Of a stretch of DNA of 64,000 nt, positions 18,898 to 27,215 are shown piece after piece. This DNA comes from Salinicola socius (GTDB lineage: Bacteria; Pseudomonadota; Gammaproteobacteria; Pseudomonadales; Halomonadaceae), in assembly GCF_001937195.1 (NCBI RefSeq), contig NZ_MSDO01000029.1, positions 1 through 64,000 of the forward strand. The letters are read 5' to 3'. Positions within the stretch are counted from its first letter, which is position 1. The number at the start of each line of letters is the position of its first letter. The notes under the pieces are model-generated. The model saw nothing but the letters and a program-made list of their open reading frames with translations. It was not told where the DNA came from and did not search any database. The translations under genes were made by a program, and so were the position numbers.

Positions 18898-18927
18898 CCG
18901 GCATCGCAACAGGCCGATGCCGGCTTT
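18898..18927 (+). terminator. Stem-loop between receptor and binding-protein genes
   Basis: CCGGCATCG pairs with CGATGCCGG (9 bp, 8-base loop), followed by a weak T-rich CTTTCTATT. It may be a leaky terminator that gives the receptor more transcript than the ABC genes. Confidence 0.55.
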
Positions 18928-18961
18928 CTATTCCATGAACTCGCTAGACAGGAAATCATTG

Positions 18962-19900
18962 ATGCAGATTCGTTCTCACTCTCGTGGCGGCGTGCTGTTT
19001 TGCGCTGCAATCGTCCTGGCCGCATTGGCGCAGGCTGCCCTGATCCCGCAAGCCCAGGCGCGTACTCTGGATACGGCGTACGGCGATATCGAAATCGATG
19101 GCCAGCCCGAGCGCGTGGTAACGCTTTATGAAGGGGCGCTGGATACCGCCCTGACGGCGGGCGTGACGCCACTCGGTGCAGTGGCAACGCGAGGGGGCGA
19201 CGGCGTGGCAGACTACTTGAGCGACGCTGCAGCCGGTGTCGCGATCGTCGGAACGGCGCGCGAGACCAACATCGAAGCGGTCGTGGCACAGAAGCCGGAT
19301 CTGATTCTGGCCTCGTCACGTCTACCCGAGGAGCAGTACACGCTGCTGTCCCAGATAGCGCCAACGGTGGTACCCAGAACCGAAGGTTTCGAGCCGGAGT
19401 CCTGGAAAGACGAGGCGCGCCTCTTCGGGAAGGCACTGGGCCGCGAGGAAGCGGTCGATGACGCGATTCAGGCGGTTGAAAATCGTTCTCAATCGCTTGC
19501 ACAACGTCAACCCAATGGCGACACTACCGCCACCGTGGCGCGATGGATGGCGAATGGCCCGTTGGTGATGTCGAACAAGCTGTTCGCGACGGGGCTATTG
19601 GCGGCCTCCGGGTTCGACGTGAAAGACGGCGGTGTGGTCAAGGCCGGACGGCCGCACAGCGACTCGCTGAGTCTCGAGAGCCTGTCGAGTCTCGATAGCG
19701 ACTGGCTGTTCCTGGCGACGTTGAACGATGACGGCGAAGCGGCGCTGGAATCTGCACGCCAGTCGCCAGCCTTCGAACGCCTGAGCGTCGTTCGGCAGGG
19801 CCACGTGGTGCCTGTGGACGGCCAGTTGTGGACCAGTGCCTCGGGGCCCATCGCCGCGCAGCGCATTCTCGACGACATCGAGGGCATGTTGCCGCAGTGA
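18962..19900 (+). CDS. Iron-siderophore ABC substrate-binding protein (FecB-like)
   Basis: A 312-residue periplasmic binding protein. ATG 18962 has AGGAAA upstream and starts a signal peptide (GGVLFCAAIVLAALAQAALIPQAQA). The rest is the class III binding-protein fold: TAYGDIEIDGQPERVVTLYEGALDTALTAGV, then VGTARETNIEAVVAQKPDLILASS, a connecting helix (about 150-180) and a C-terminal lobe ending VDGQLWTSASGPIAAQRILDDI. It receives the siderophore from the TonB receptor and hands it to the FecCD-type permeases. Confidence 0.9.
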   Translation: MQIRSHSRGGVLFCAAIVLAALAQAALIPQAQARTLDTAYGDIEIDGQPERVVTLYEGALDTALTAGVTPLGAVATRGGDGVADYLSDAAAGVAIVGTARETNIEAVVAQKPDLILASSRLPEEQYTLLSQIAPTVVPRTEGFEPESWKDEARLFGKALGREEAVDDAIQAVENRSQSLAQRQPNGDTTATVARWMANGPLVMSNKLFATGLLAASGFDVKDGGVVKAGRPHSDSLSLESLSSLDSDWLFLATLNDDGEAALESARQSPAFERLSVVRQGHVVPVDGQLWTSASGPIAAQRILDDIEGMLPQ

Positions 19901-19959
19901 TCACTGATGCCAGAACCCGGAATTCGATTCCATGCCGCTAGACTTCATGACGACACACC

Positions 19960-20991
19960 GTGACTGAACCGATTTCCCATGGACGCTCGTCTCTCGGTAA
20001 ACGATCGTCGCTCTCCAAGTTGATGCTCATCCTGCTGGCCAGCCTCTTGCTGGTCAGCGTGACGAGCCTGCTTCTGGGAGCTGGTGACGTTGGCCCACTC
20101 GATGCCGGGTCGGTGCTATTCGGCGGCGGTAGCGACGAGGCGCGTTTCGTCGTCGAATCGTTACGCTTGCCTCGCATGCTGGTCGGTATGGCGGTGGGCA
20201 TGGCACTGGGCGTAGCGGGCTCGTTGATCCAGGCGGTGGCCCGCAATCCACTGGCCGAGCCGGGGCTTCTCGGCGTCAGCGCGGGTAGCGCCCTGGCGGT
20301 GGCGATTGCACTGGTTCTCGGCGCCAGCGCGGCCACGCTACGTGTTTCCGTGGCGCAGCTCGGCGCTCTGGCCGGATGCCTGTTCGTGCTGCTGATGGCG
20401 CGCGTCAATGGCGTCGGTAACGATCCGGTCAGGCTGGTACTGGCCGGAGCGATTCTGTCGGGGCTGCTGGGTGCGTTGACTTCGCTTTTGCTGCTGGTCG
20501 ATCAGCGCAGTGCCGACGAGATCCGCTTCTGGGTCATCGGCGGTCTGGCCGGGCGTAGACTCGATGATCTTCGCGCCATCCTGCCGAGTCTGCTGTTTGC
20601 CGGTGCTCTGGTCATCATGATCGCTCGTCCACTGGCGGCGCTGGCCCTCGGTGAGCGGGTCGCCGTCGGTCTGGGGCATCACCCGCGCTGGATTCGGCTG
20701 CTGTGTGTCGTGGCGGTGGCGATACTGGTCGGTGCGGCCACGGCGGTTGCCGGTCCGATCGCTTTCGTGGGGCTGGTGGTGCCGTTCGTCGCTCGCGCGC
20801 TGGCGGGCCCCGATATTCGCCGCTCCCTGTGGTTGGCGCTACCGCTGGGGCCGATCATGATTCTCTGCGCCGATATCCTGGCGCGGCTGTTGGTCGCGCC
20901 CTCGGAAATGCCGCTAGGCGTGATTACCGCGCTAGTCGGTGCGCCGGTGCTGATCGCGGTGGTTCGTGCACATCGCCTGCCCGCGTTGTAA
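19960..20991 (+). CDS. Iron-siderophore ABC permease, FecCD family (first)
   Basis: A 343-residue inner-membrane permease with about nine helices. FecCD signatures are LRLPRMLVGMAVGMALGVAGSLIQAVARNPLAEPGLLGVSAGSALAV near the N-terminus and the coupling-helix region VGLGHHPRWIRLLC, followed by GPIAFVGLVVPFVARALAGPD. The GTG start at 19960 is the only reasonable initiation codon after the preceding gene. It forms a heterodimer with the second permease, to which its stop is overlapped. Confidence 0.9.
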   Translation: MTEPISHGRSSLGKRSSLSKLMLILLASLLLVSVTSLLLGAGDVGPLDAGSVLFGGGSDEARFVVESLRLPRMLVGMAVGMALGVAGSLIQAVARNPLAEPGLLGVSAGSALAVAIALVLGASAATLRVSVAQLGALAGCLFVLLMARVNGVGNDPVRLVLAGAILSGLLGALTSLLLLVDQRSADEIRFWVIGGLAGRRLDDLRAILPSLLFAGALVIMIARPLAALALGERVAVGLGHHPRWIRLLCVVAVAILVGAATAVAGPIAFVGLVVPFVARALAGPDIRRSLWLALPLGPIMILCADILARLLVAPSEMPLGVITALVGAPVLIAVVRAHRLPAL

Positions 20992-22106
20992 TGCCGATGA
21001 AGACTCACTCGCTGACACCACCCGCCTGCCCGATGAATCGTGATGATACTGCCGTAACGCCTCCTCCTGGCTCTTGGCGCCTGAGCTGGACGCTTGGCGG
21101 GCGCGACCATTCGATGCTGATCGAGCGTCGTGCATGCTTCGCCTGTCTCGGATTGCTGGCTGTGCTACTGGCGGTCTGTTTGCTGTCGCTCTGTCTGGGA
21201 AGCGTGGCGCTTAGCCCGCGTCAGGCCCTGGCAGGCCTGTTCGGGCATGGCGAGCCCATGAGCGTGTTCGTTGTTCAGGAATTGCGCCTGGTGCGATTGG
21301 CGGCAGGCGTTGCGACGGGTGCGGCATTTTCGCTCTCCGGTTGCCTGATGCAGACGCTTGCTCGTAATCGTCTGGCCACGCCCGGGATCGTTGGCATCGA
21401 CAACGGCGCGACAGCGTTTGCCGTCGCTTCGGTGGTAGGGCTGGGCACGAGCCTGGCGCCGCCCCCGATGGCGTTGGCGGGGGCCGCGACGGCAACCGCC
21501 ATCACCTTCGCCCTAGCCAATGATGTCGGGACGCGCGGCTATCGCTTCATCGTGACGGGAATCGGCGTCGGCGCCGTTTTCGGGGCACTGACGCAGCTGC
21601 TGATGGCAAGAGTTGCCATCGACACGGCCAACGCCGCCTATCCCTGGACTGTCGGCAGCCTCAATGCCCGCGATGGCACCGCACTGACCTGGCTTTGGTG
21701 CGGCCTGGCGATTGGCCTGCTGGCGGCGTGTTATCTCTCCCGGGCGATGCGGGTACTGCGCTTTTCCGACGCCGTCGCCCAAGGCCTGGGATATCGCGTG
21801 CGCGGCTGCCGCTACCTGGCACTGGTGGTGTCGGTAGCGCTGGCGGCACTGGCGGTCGCGGTCGCCGGTCCGGTGGGGTTGGTCGGGCTGATCGGCCCGG
21901 AAATCGCTCGCCAGCTCTCTTCGCACCGCGGGATTTCGTTGATCGCCTCGGCGCTGTCCGGGGCGATCATCATGGTCGCTTCCGATCTGGTCGGACGGCT
22001 GCTGCTGGCTCCGATCGAGGTGCCGGTCGGTATCGTGACCGCCATCGTCGGGTCGCCGTTTCTACTCTGGATATTATTACGTCCCGCACCGAGGTTTCAG
22101 TCATGA
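20991..22106 (+). CDS. Iron-siderophore ABC permease, FecCD family (second)
   Basis: A 371-residue paralogous permease. The ATG overlaps the previous stop (TAATG), and a second ATG two codons on is possible. About 45 hydrophilic residues precede the first helix, which is longer than usual. Family segments are LRLVRLAAGVATGAAFSLSGCLMQTLARNRLATPGIVGI and GPVGLVGLIGPEIARQLSS. The coupling region SDAVAQGLGYRVRGCRYL should contact the ATPase. Its stop overlaps the ATPase start (ATGA). Confidence 0.9.
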   Translation: MPMKTHSLTPPACPMNRDDTAVTPPPGSWRLSWTLGGRDHSMLIERRACFACLGLLAVLLAVCLLSLCLGSVALSPRQALAGLFGHGEPMSVFVVQELRLVRLAAGVATGAAFSLSGCLMQTLARNRLATPGIVGIDNGATAFAVASVVGLGTSLAPPPMALAGAATATAITFALANDVGTRGYRFIVTGIGVGAVFGALTQLLMARVAIDTANAAYPWTVGSLNARDGTALTWLWCGLAIGLLAACYLSRAMRVLRFSDAVAQGLGYRVRGCRYLALVVSVALAALAVAVAGPVGLVGLIGPEIARQLSSHRGISLIASALSGAIIMVASDLVGRLLLAPIEVPVGIVTAIVGSPFLLWILLRPAPRFQS

Positions 22107-22963
22107 GCTCGTTTGCCGCCACCAACTCCGTTACGCCTTCGAACGCGGCATCAGCGACTGTGTCGCCACTGATCGCACGCCAGCTCTCGTTGAGCTACGG
22201 ACGGAACAGCGCGCGACGCACGGTGATCGAGGGGCTCGATCTCGAGCTTCCCGCGGGCCAGGTGACGGCGATCGTCGGGCCCAACGGCTGCGGAAAATCG
22301 ACGTTGCTGGCGAGTCTGGCACGTTTGCATGTGCCGCACCGGGGCACGGTGTTGCTCGATGGACGGGACATTCAGCGTCTACCGGCCCGTGACATGGCGC
22401 AGCGGCTGGCGCTGCTGCCCCAGGAAACCCATGCGCCAGAAGGGTTGACCGCTGCCGAGCTGATCCGCTTCGGGCGACAGCCGCATCAAAGCCTGTTCAA
22501 GCAGTGGTCGAGAGAGGATCGACGCGTGGTCGATGAGGCACTGACAGCCGCGGATCTGCATGAACTCGCCGACCGCCCGTTGGACGCCATGTCGGGCGGT
22601 CAACGCCAGCGCGCCTGGATCGCCATGGCGATCGCCCAGCAGACGCCACTGCTGCTGCTCGACGAGCCGACTTCCGCGCTGGATCTCGGCCATCAACTGG
22701 AAGTGTTCGAGCTGATCCGGGATCTGGCCGCATCAGGCAAGACACTGGCCATGGTGGTTCACGACCTGGTCAGCGCATGCCGCTTTGCCGACTACTTGGT
22801 CGCGATGCGTGACGGCAAGATCGTCGCTGCCGGGAAGCCGAGCGAGGTGGTAACGGCGGAGCTGGTGCGCGACCTCTACGGTGTGGAGTGCACCTTGATG
22901 CTGGATCCGGCTACCGGCAGTCCGCTCTTGACCAATATTCGCTCGACTCGCCATTCGCGTTAG
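22103..22963 (+). CDS. Iron-siderophore ABC ATPase (FepC/FecE-like)
   Basis: A 286-residue ATP-binding subunit. It has Walker A GPNGCGKST, the Q-loop region ALLPQETHAPEGLTAAELIRFGRQPH (typical of FecE/FepC), signature MSGGQRQRAWIAMAIAQ, Walker B LLLLDEPTSALDLGHQ and the switch VVHDL. ATG 22103 overlaps the permease stop, indicating tight coupling. About 20 polar residues precede the first strand. It is the last gene of the iron cluster. Confidence 0.93.
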   Translation: MSSFAATNSVTPSNAASATVSPLIARQLSLSYGRNSARRTVIEGLDLELPAGQVTAIVGPNGCGKSTLLASLARLHVPHRGTVLLDGRDIQRLPARDMAQRLALLPQETHAPEGLTAAELIRFGRQPHQSLFKQWSREDRRVVDEALTAADLHELADRPLDAMSGGQRQRAWIAMAIAQQTPLLLLDEPTSALDLGHQLEVFELIRDLAASGKTLAMVVHDLVSACRFADYLVAMRDGKIVAAGKPSEVVTAELVRDLYGVECTLMLDPATGSPLLTNIRSTRHSR

Positions 22964-23033
22964 CTTCGGCTAGAGATCGCGCCTACTGGACAGTCGGGCA
23001 CCCTGTCGCCGTTCACTGGCCGGCCGTTCCGGC

Positions 23034-23492
23034 TCAAGCGTTGGTATCTTCCACCAGCACGCGTGAGAACTTGACGATCTCGTCGCGGCGATCGGCCCAG
23101 CCCAGATGCCGCCAGAAACGATGTGCTTCGATGTTGTCCGCCAGGGTATCGAGATGCACCTTCTCGATGCCGGCCTCGAGCAGCGCCGTCAGGCAGCGAT
23201 CGACCATCGTCCGCGCCAGTCCGAGGTGGCGATAGTCCGGGTCGACCATGACATGTTGCAGATAGCCGCGACGGCCATCATGACCCGCCATCGCGCAAGC
23301 CACGATCCCCTGTCCGTCTGGCGGGCGTGCCACGAAGCTCAAGCCCGGGTTGCGCTCCAGATAGCGTCGGGTCGCCTCGGCGCCATCGGCGGTTCTGAGG
23401 ACCACGCCGGGCGTGCGTCTCATCATCGCGGCAAAATCCGCGTGATCGTCGGGCGTCATGGGCAGGATGGCAGGCAGGGCATGGTGATTCAT
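23034..23492 (-). CDS. GNAT-family N-acetyltransferase
   Basis: A 152-residue acetyltransferase. The acetyl-CoA loop region is YLQHVMVDPDYRHLGLARTMVDRCLTALLEAG, followed by the C-terminal VHLDTLADNIEAHRFWRHLGWADRRDEIVKFSR strand-helix. The ATG overlaps the stop of the EamA gene upstream (ATGA), so the two are translated together. The conserved Q/RxxGxG/A loop reads YRHLGLA here. The substrate is unknown; co-translation with a metabolite exporter suggests detoxification of the same small amine or amino acid. Confidence 0.87.
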   Translation of the reverse strand: MNHHALPAILPMTPDDHADFAAMMRRTPGVVLRTADGAEATRRYLERNPGLSFVARPPDGQGIVACAMAGHDGRRGYLQHVMVDPDYRHLGLARTMVDRCLTALLEAGIEKVHLDTLADNIEAHRFWRHLGWADRRDEIVKFSRVLVEDTNA

Positions 23493-24364
23493 GAGACGGG
23501 CCTCGGCTTGCGTGAACGGCGAAAACGAATGTTGATGACGGCGAGCCCGGCGATGACCATGGCGCCGCCAGCGACCTTGTTGATCCCCAGCGGGTCGTCG
23601 AGCAGCCAGACGCCAAGAATGACGGCGAAAACCGGCATCAGCAGGGTCAATGGCACCACCCGGCTGACGGGGTGCTTCTGCAGCAGCCAGTACCACAGCC
23701 CGTAAGCCGCAATCGACGACATCACGGCGGTATATACCACGGCGCCCCACCCGGCCCAGCCAGCCTGATGTAGTGCCAGCCATTGGTCGTCCTCGAATAT
23801 CCAGCTGCCCAGAGCGACCAGAGGAATCGCGAACAGCGATATCCAGCCGGTCATGGTCAGCGGCGCGATCGGCGGGGCAAGCTTGATGATCATGGTCGAG
23901 ACGGCCCAGAAGAACGCACTGGCGAGCAGCAGGGCGGTGGATGCCGGCGGTGGCAGCGAGGGGCCGCCGGCCAGCACGACGACACCACCGAAGGCGAGGA
24001 TCAATCCGACGATCCGACGCGGGCTCAGTTTCTCCTTGAGAAAGATCGCCGCCAGCAGGGTGGCGAACGGCGTCCCCATCTGGACCAGCAGGGCGCCGGT
24101 ACCGGCTTCCGACTGATGCAGCCCCAGAAACAGCAGCGGGAAGTGCAAGCCACCGAAAGTCACCGCCAGAACCAGAATCCAGGGAAGCTGCTGGCGAGAA
24201 ATCCGGGTAAAGGGCACGACCAGTACGGCGACCAGCATGAAGCGAAGCACCGTCACCAGCAGGGGCGGCAGATCCTCGATCCCGACCTTGATCACGATGA
24301 TATTGAAGGCCCAGATGGCGATGATGCCGAGGCCGATCAGCAGATCCTTGAGAGGCACGCGCAA
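23489..24364 (-). CDS. EamA-family (DMT) metabolite transporter
   Basis: A 291-residue inner-membrane protein with ten predicted helices in two EamA repeats, starting LLIGLGIIAIWAFNIIVIKVGIEDLPPLL with the repeat signature FGGLHFPLLFLGLHQSEAGTGALLVQMGTPFATLLAAIFLKE. The second repeat has WYWLLQKHPVSRVVPLTLLMPVFAVILG. The start is TTG 24364 or GTG 24358, as no ATG is available and no strong ribosome binding site is visible. EamA proteins often export amino acids or purines. The C-terminus overlaps the GNAT gene. Confidence 0.87.
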   Translation of the reverse strand: MRVPLKDLLIGLGIIAIWAFNIIVIKVGIEDLPPLLVTVLRFMLVAVLVVPFTRISRQQLPWILVLAVTFGGLHFPLLFLGLHQSEAGTGALLVQMGTPFATLLAAIFLKEKLSPRRIVGLILAFGGVVVLAGGPSLPPPASTALLLASAFFWAVSTMIIKLAPPIAPLTMTGWISLFAIPLVALGSWIFEDDQWLALHQAGWAGWGAVVYTAVMSSIAAYGLWYWLLQKHPVSRVVPLTLLMPVFAVILGVWLLDDPLGINKVAGGAMVIAGLAVINIRFRRSRKPRPVS

Positions 24365-24905
24365 TACTCGTCGCTGAAAATGTCGTTGAAGGGCATCGCT
24401 GAAGACGGTCGTCGATGACAGCGATGGTCCATTGTCTCAGTGACTCCGGCGAGAGCAAGGTTATTTTGCGCGGGTCCTTCAATCCGGGTCCTGCAATCCG
24501 AGCATCTCGGATCGAGCCATGCGGATCGAGAAATTCGGACCGAACCTGTCGAAGGGGTGGCCATCGAGTGGTCGTGGCGGCTACCTCGCCGCCATCGCTC
24601 GCAGCCACGCCGGGGGCTGCGAGCGATCGCAAGGCCAACCGCCATTTCCTTGATCGATTGATGCGCTAGGCCATGTCCGAAAAGTACTGCGCTTGCCCAT
24701 CCGGCGTTGTAAATCGGCTGGTGCGCCAGCCCGGTCAAGATGCTCGTTGACACCCCGTGAACTCCGCCCTGTCGCCGATGGTTGCCTTAGCTACGCGCCC
24801 CGGCCTTGCCTTCGCTCGTCGACTTTTCAGACAACGCCTAACATGCGACAAATACGGTCAGTTTTTTGCCGCTGCCAAAACCGTCACCATTCGAGAGTTC
24901 AAGAC
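24365..24905. other. Gene-free or unrecognised stretch
   Basis: About 540 bases between the divergent EamA gene and the 54-residue protein gene. Open frames run through both strands (for example 24337-24753 minus) but none has a ribosome binding site, signal or recognisable domain, and the minus one overlaps the EamA start. It should contain promoters for both neighbours. I see no repeat or RNA gene in it. Confidence 0.45.
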
Positions 24906-25070
24906 ATGATCAAGGGAATCATTTTCTGCACCTGCTTTCTCGTCGCCCAGCTGTTCTTGCTGTCCTACATCGATCATCGTCTCGGACACGGTGAATCCGT
25001 GACGCGTCAGGCGGCGACGGCTCAGAACAACCAGCGTCAGCGTGAGTCCGAAGAAGAAGAGCAGGCTTGA
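24906..25070 (+). CDS. Small membrane protein, function unknown
   Basis: A 54-residue protein beginning MIKGIIFCTCFLVAQLFLLSYID, one hydrophobic segment with two cysteines, followed by a charged tail that ends in a run of R, E and Q. ATG 24906 has only a weak purine stretch upstream (GAGAG at about -13). It lies directly upstream of, and in the same direction as, the DUF192 gene and ends within the latter's leader, so the two are probably co-transcribed. No family was recognised, and being a real gene is a moderate-confidence call. Confidence 0.5.
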   Translation: MIKGIIFCTCFLVAQLFLLSYIDHRLGHGESVTRQAATAQNNQRQRESEEEEQA

Positions 25071-25105
25071 AGGTCCGCGTGAACGTCAAGGCGAGGTGCA
25101 TCAGG

Positions 25106-25645
25106 ATGGCGAAGGGGCTGAAACAAGGGCTGAAACAAGGGCTGAAACAAGGGCTGAAACAAGGGCTGAAACAAGGCCTGAAACAGGGCGCCTTGGCGCT
25201 GCTGATGTTGGTCGCCCTGCCCAGCTGGGGTGATGGCGTATCGCGCCAGGCGCTGACCGTCGACGACGGCCAGCGGGCGCATACATTGCAGGTCGAGGTT
25301 GCGCGGACCGCCGCGGAGCGGGCGAAAGGGTTGATGGAGCGACAGGCATTGCCCGCCGAGGCGGGGATGCTGTTTCTTTATCCCCGAGAGCAGCCGGCAA
25401 CCAGTGCCTACTGGATGTACCGAACGCGCATCCCGTTGGACATCGCATTCGTGGACAGTGGCGGCGTCATCCGCTCGCTCAAGACGATGTCGCCCTGTCA
25501 CGCCGAGCAGTCGAGCCGATGCCCCGTCTATCCCGCGGGTGCCCGTTTTTGGGCCGCTCTGGAAACCAACGCCGGTTACTTCGCCGCACGCGGGATCGAG
25601 GTTGGCGATCATGTCGAGCTCACGCCCTGGCTGGAATCACCGTGA
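25106..25645 (+). CDS. DUF192 family periplasmic protein with (GLKQ)6 N-terminus
   Basis: A 179-residue exported protein. ATG 25106 has GAGG about 10 bases upstream. The N-terminus is MAK followed by six GLKQ tetrapeptides and then a hydrophobic core (ALALLMLVALPSWG), which together look like a signal peptide with an expanded, positively charged n-region. The mature part is DUF192: VEVARTAAERAKGLMERQALPAEAGMLFLYP, the WMYRTRIPLDIAFVDSGG core, and CHAEQSSRCPVYPA with two cysteines. DUF192 proteins are small beta-barrel proteins of unknown role in many proteobacteria. Confidence 0.85.
   Translation: MAKGLKQGLKQGLKQGLKQGLKQGLKQGALALLMLVALPSWGDGVSRQALTVDDGQRAHTLQVEVARTAAERAKGLMERQALPAEAGMLFLYPREQPATSAYWMYRTRIPLDIAFVDSGGVIRSLKTMSPCHAEQSSRCPVYPAGARFWAALETNAGYFAARGIEVGDHVELTPWLESP
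25115..25186 (+). repeat. 12-bp tandem repeat, six copies
   Basis: The unit GGGCTGAAACAA occurs five times exactly and a sixth time with two changes. It lies in frame inside the DUF192 gene and encodes GLKQ six times. Copy-number change would alter only the length of the signal-peptide n-region and not the frame. Confidence 0.95.
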
Positions 25646-25982
25646 AACGCATTCGTTTCCCGCATGAGATATGCCGATGATGAAGGAGGCACGGAGAGGA
25701 TGGCGTTCCTTGCGCATCGAGATTGGCGTTGCGGTGGTGGTTTGGCGCTGACCGATAGGTCAGGTCCGGCGGTCTACGCTGAATTCCGGCCTGTCTGACG
25801 GTTTTGCCGGCCAGAAACTCGCTATATGATGGCCCGCCGTCAGGGATAAGGTATGTTGGGATAGAATAAGTCCGCGGGCACGGTGCGATTCGAAACACCC
25901 TGACGCACGCCGGTAAGCCTGTCGTCTTCGCGGTCGGGAAACCGATCAACACAATAAACGGGAAACAATTCGAGGTATGCGC
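25646..25982 (+). other. Upstream region of the TRAP transporter
   Basis: About 337 bases between the DUF192 stop and the TAXI binding-protein start. No gene was recognised. An A/T-rich patch near 25825-25875 (CGCTATATGAT and TGGGATAGAATAAG) may hold the promoter, but spacing to a -35 element is not convincing. Confidence 0.4.
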
Positions 25983-26957
25983 ATGAAACGCCATGCATTA
26001 ACCGCAGCCGTTCTCTCCACTGCCCTGATGGGCGCCGTATCGGTCTCCACGCCGGCCATGGCCCAGGACCAGCAGTACATCACCATCGGTACCGGTGGTC
26101 AGACGGGCGTCTACTACGTCGTCGGCCAGTCCGTCTGCCGGATGGTCAATCGCAGCGCCGAAGAGAGCGGTATCCGCTGTAACGCTCCCTCGACCGGCGG
26201 CTCCGTTGCCAATATCAACGGCATCAAGTCCGGCGAACTGAACATGGGTGTCGCGCAGTCCGATGTCCAGTTCAATGCCTACAACGGCAAGGCGCAGTTC
26301 GACCAGCCGATGGAAAACCTGCGTTCGGTCTTTTCGCTGCACGGTGAGCCGCTCACCATTCTGGCGCGCAAAGATGCCAACATTGACTCCATCCAGGACT
26401 TGAAGGGCAAGCGCGTCAACATCGGTAATCCGGGCTCCGGTCAGCGCGCCACCATGGAAGTGCTGATGGATGCGGAAGGCTGGGACACCAGCGTGTTCTC
26501 GCTCTCGTCCGAGCTGGGTGCCGCCGAGATGGCGTCTGCACTGGCCGACAACAACATCGATGCCATGGCTTACGTCGTTGGTCATCCCAACGGTGCCATC
26601 CAGGAAGCGACCACGACCGTCGCCTCCAATCTGGTGCCGTTGAACGATGACGTCGTCAAGGGTCTGGTCGACGAGTTCCCCTACTACAGCATGTCCACCA
26701 TTCCCGGCGGCATGTACGAGGGCAATCCGGACGATGTCGAGACCTTCGGGGTTCGTGCGACCTTCGTGACCTCTGCCGATGTCGATGATGAAGTCGTCTA
26801 CCAGACCGTCAAGGCCGTGTTCGACAACTTCGATCGCTTCAAGCGTCTGCACCCCGCTTTCGCCAATCTGACGCCGCAGGACATGATCAGTCAGGGTCTT
26901 TCCGCACCGCTGCATGAAGGCGCCAAGCGTTACTACAAAGAGCAGGGCTGGCTGTAA
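25983..26957 (+). CDS. TAXI-family TRAP transporter substrate-binding protein
   Basis: A 324-residue periplasmic receptor of the TAXI subgroup of TRAP transporters. ATG 25983 is preferred over ATG 25977 because GAGG sits 7 bases before it. The signal peptide ends PAMAQ. TAXI signatures are YITIGTGGQTGVYYVVGQSVCRMVN at the mature N-terminus, STGGSVANINGIKSGELNMGVAQSD, LHGEPLTILARKDA and LKGKRVNIGNPGSGQRATMEVLM. It delivers a carboxylate such as a dicarboxylate or glutamate to the fused permease downstream. The substrate is not evident. Confidence 0.93.
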   Translation: MKRHALTAAVLSTALMGAVSVSTPAMAQDQQYITIGTGGQTGVYYVVGQSVCRMVNRSAEESGIRCNAPSTGGSVANINGIKSGELNMGVAQSDVQFNAYNGKAQFDQPMENLRSVFSLHGEPLTILARKDANIDSIQDLKGKRVNIGNPGSGQRATMEVLMDAEGWDTSVFSLSSELGAAEMASALADNNIDAMAYVVGHPNGAIQEATTTVASNLVPLNDDVVKGLVDEFPYYSMSTIPGGMYEGNPDDVETFGVRATFVTSADVDDEVVYQTVKAVFDNFDRFKRLHPAFANLTPQDMISQGLSAPLHEGAKRYYKEQGWL

Positions 26958-26997
26958 TTGCCCACAGCGCCATTCCGACGGAATTGCGTTGACACCT

Positions 26998-27027
26998 GGC
27001 GCGGTGGTTGGTGACAACCGCCGCGCC
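26998..27027 (+). other. Stem-loop with GNRA loop between TRAP genes
   Basis: A 13-bp stem (GGCGCGGTGGTTG / CAACCGCCGCGCC, one G-U pair) is closed by a GTGA tetraloop. No T run follows, so it is unlikely to be a standard terminator. Placed after the binding-protein gene, it probably stabilises that mRNA segment. Confidence 0.7.
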
Positions 27028-27215
27028 GTTGGATCGATACCCCGCGACGCCGATCGTCGCATCGAATCAAGCGCGGAATGATGTCCTGTGGATGTCCTTA
27101 TCGCCTACCGGCTGCCAAGGGAGCGCTGACTCACTCGCCGTGCAAGATGAGGCGCAACGTAGTGATTCGCTAGCGCAGGCAATGATTCAGTGTTTTCTCA
27201 AGTCAGGATCTGCTC

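Noticed and set aside
24337-24753. 138-residue minus-strand frame upstream of the EamA gene
   Set aside because: It overlaps the EamA start in another frame, lacks a ribosome binding site and matches no family I know; too weak to call.
25115-25186. Possible CRISPR-like or regulatory repeat array
   Set aside because: The 12-bp units are contiguous, without spacers, and lie in frame in a coding sequence, so this is a coding tandem repeat.
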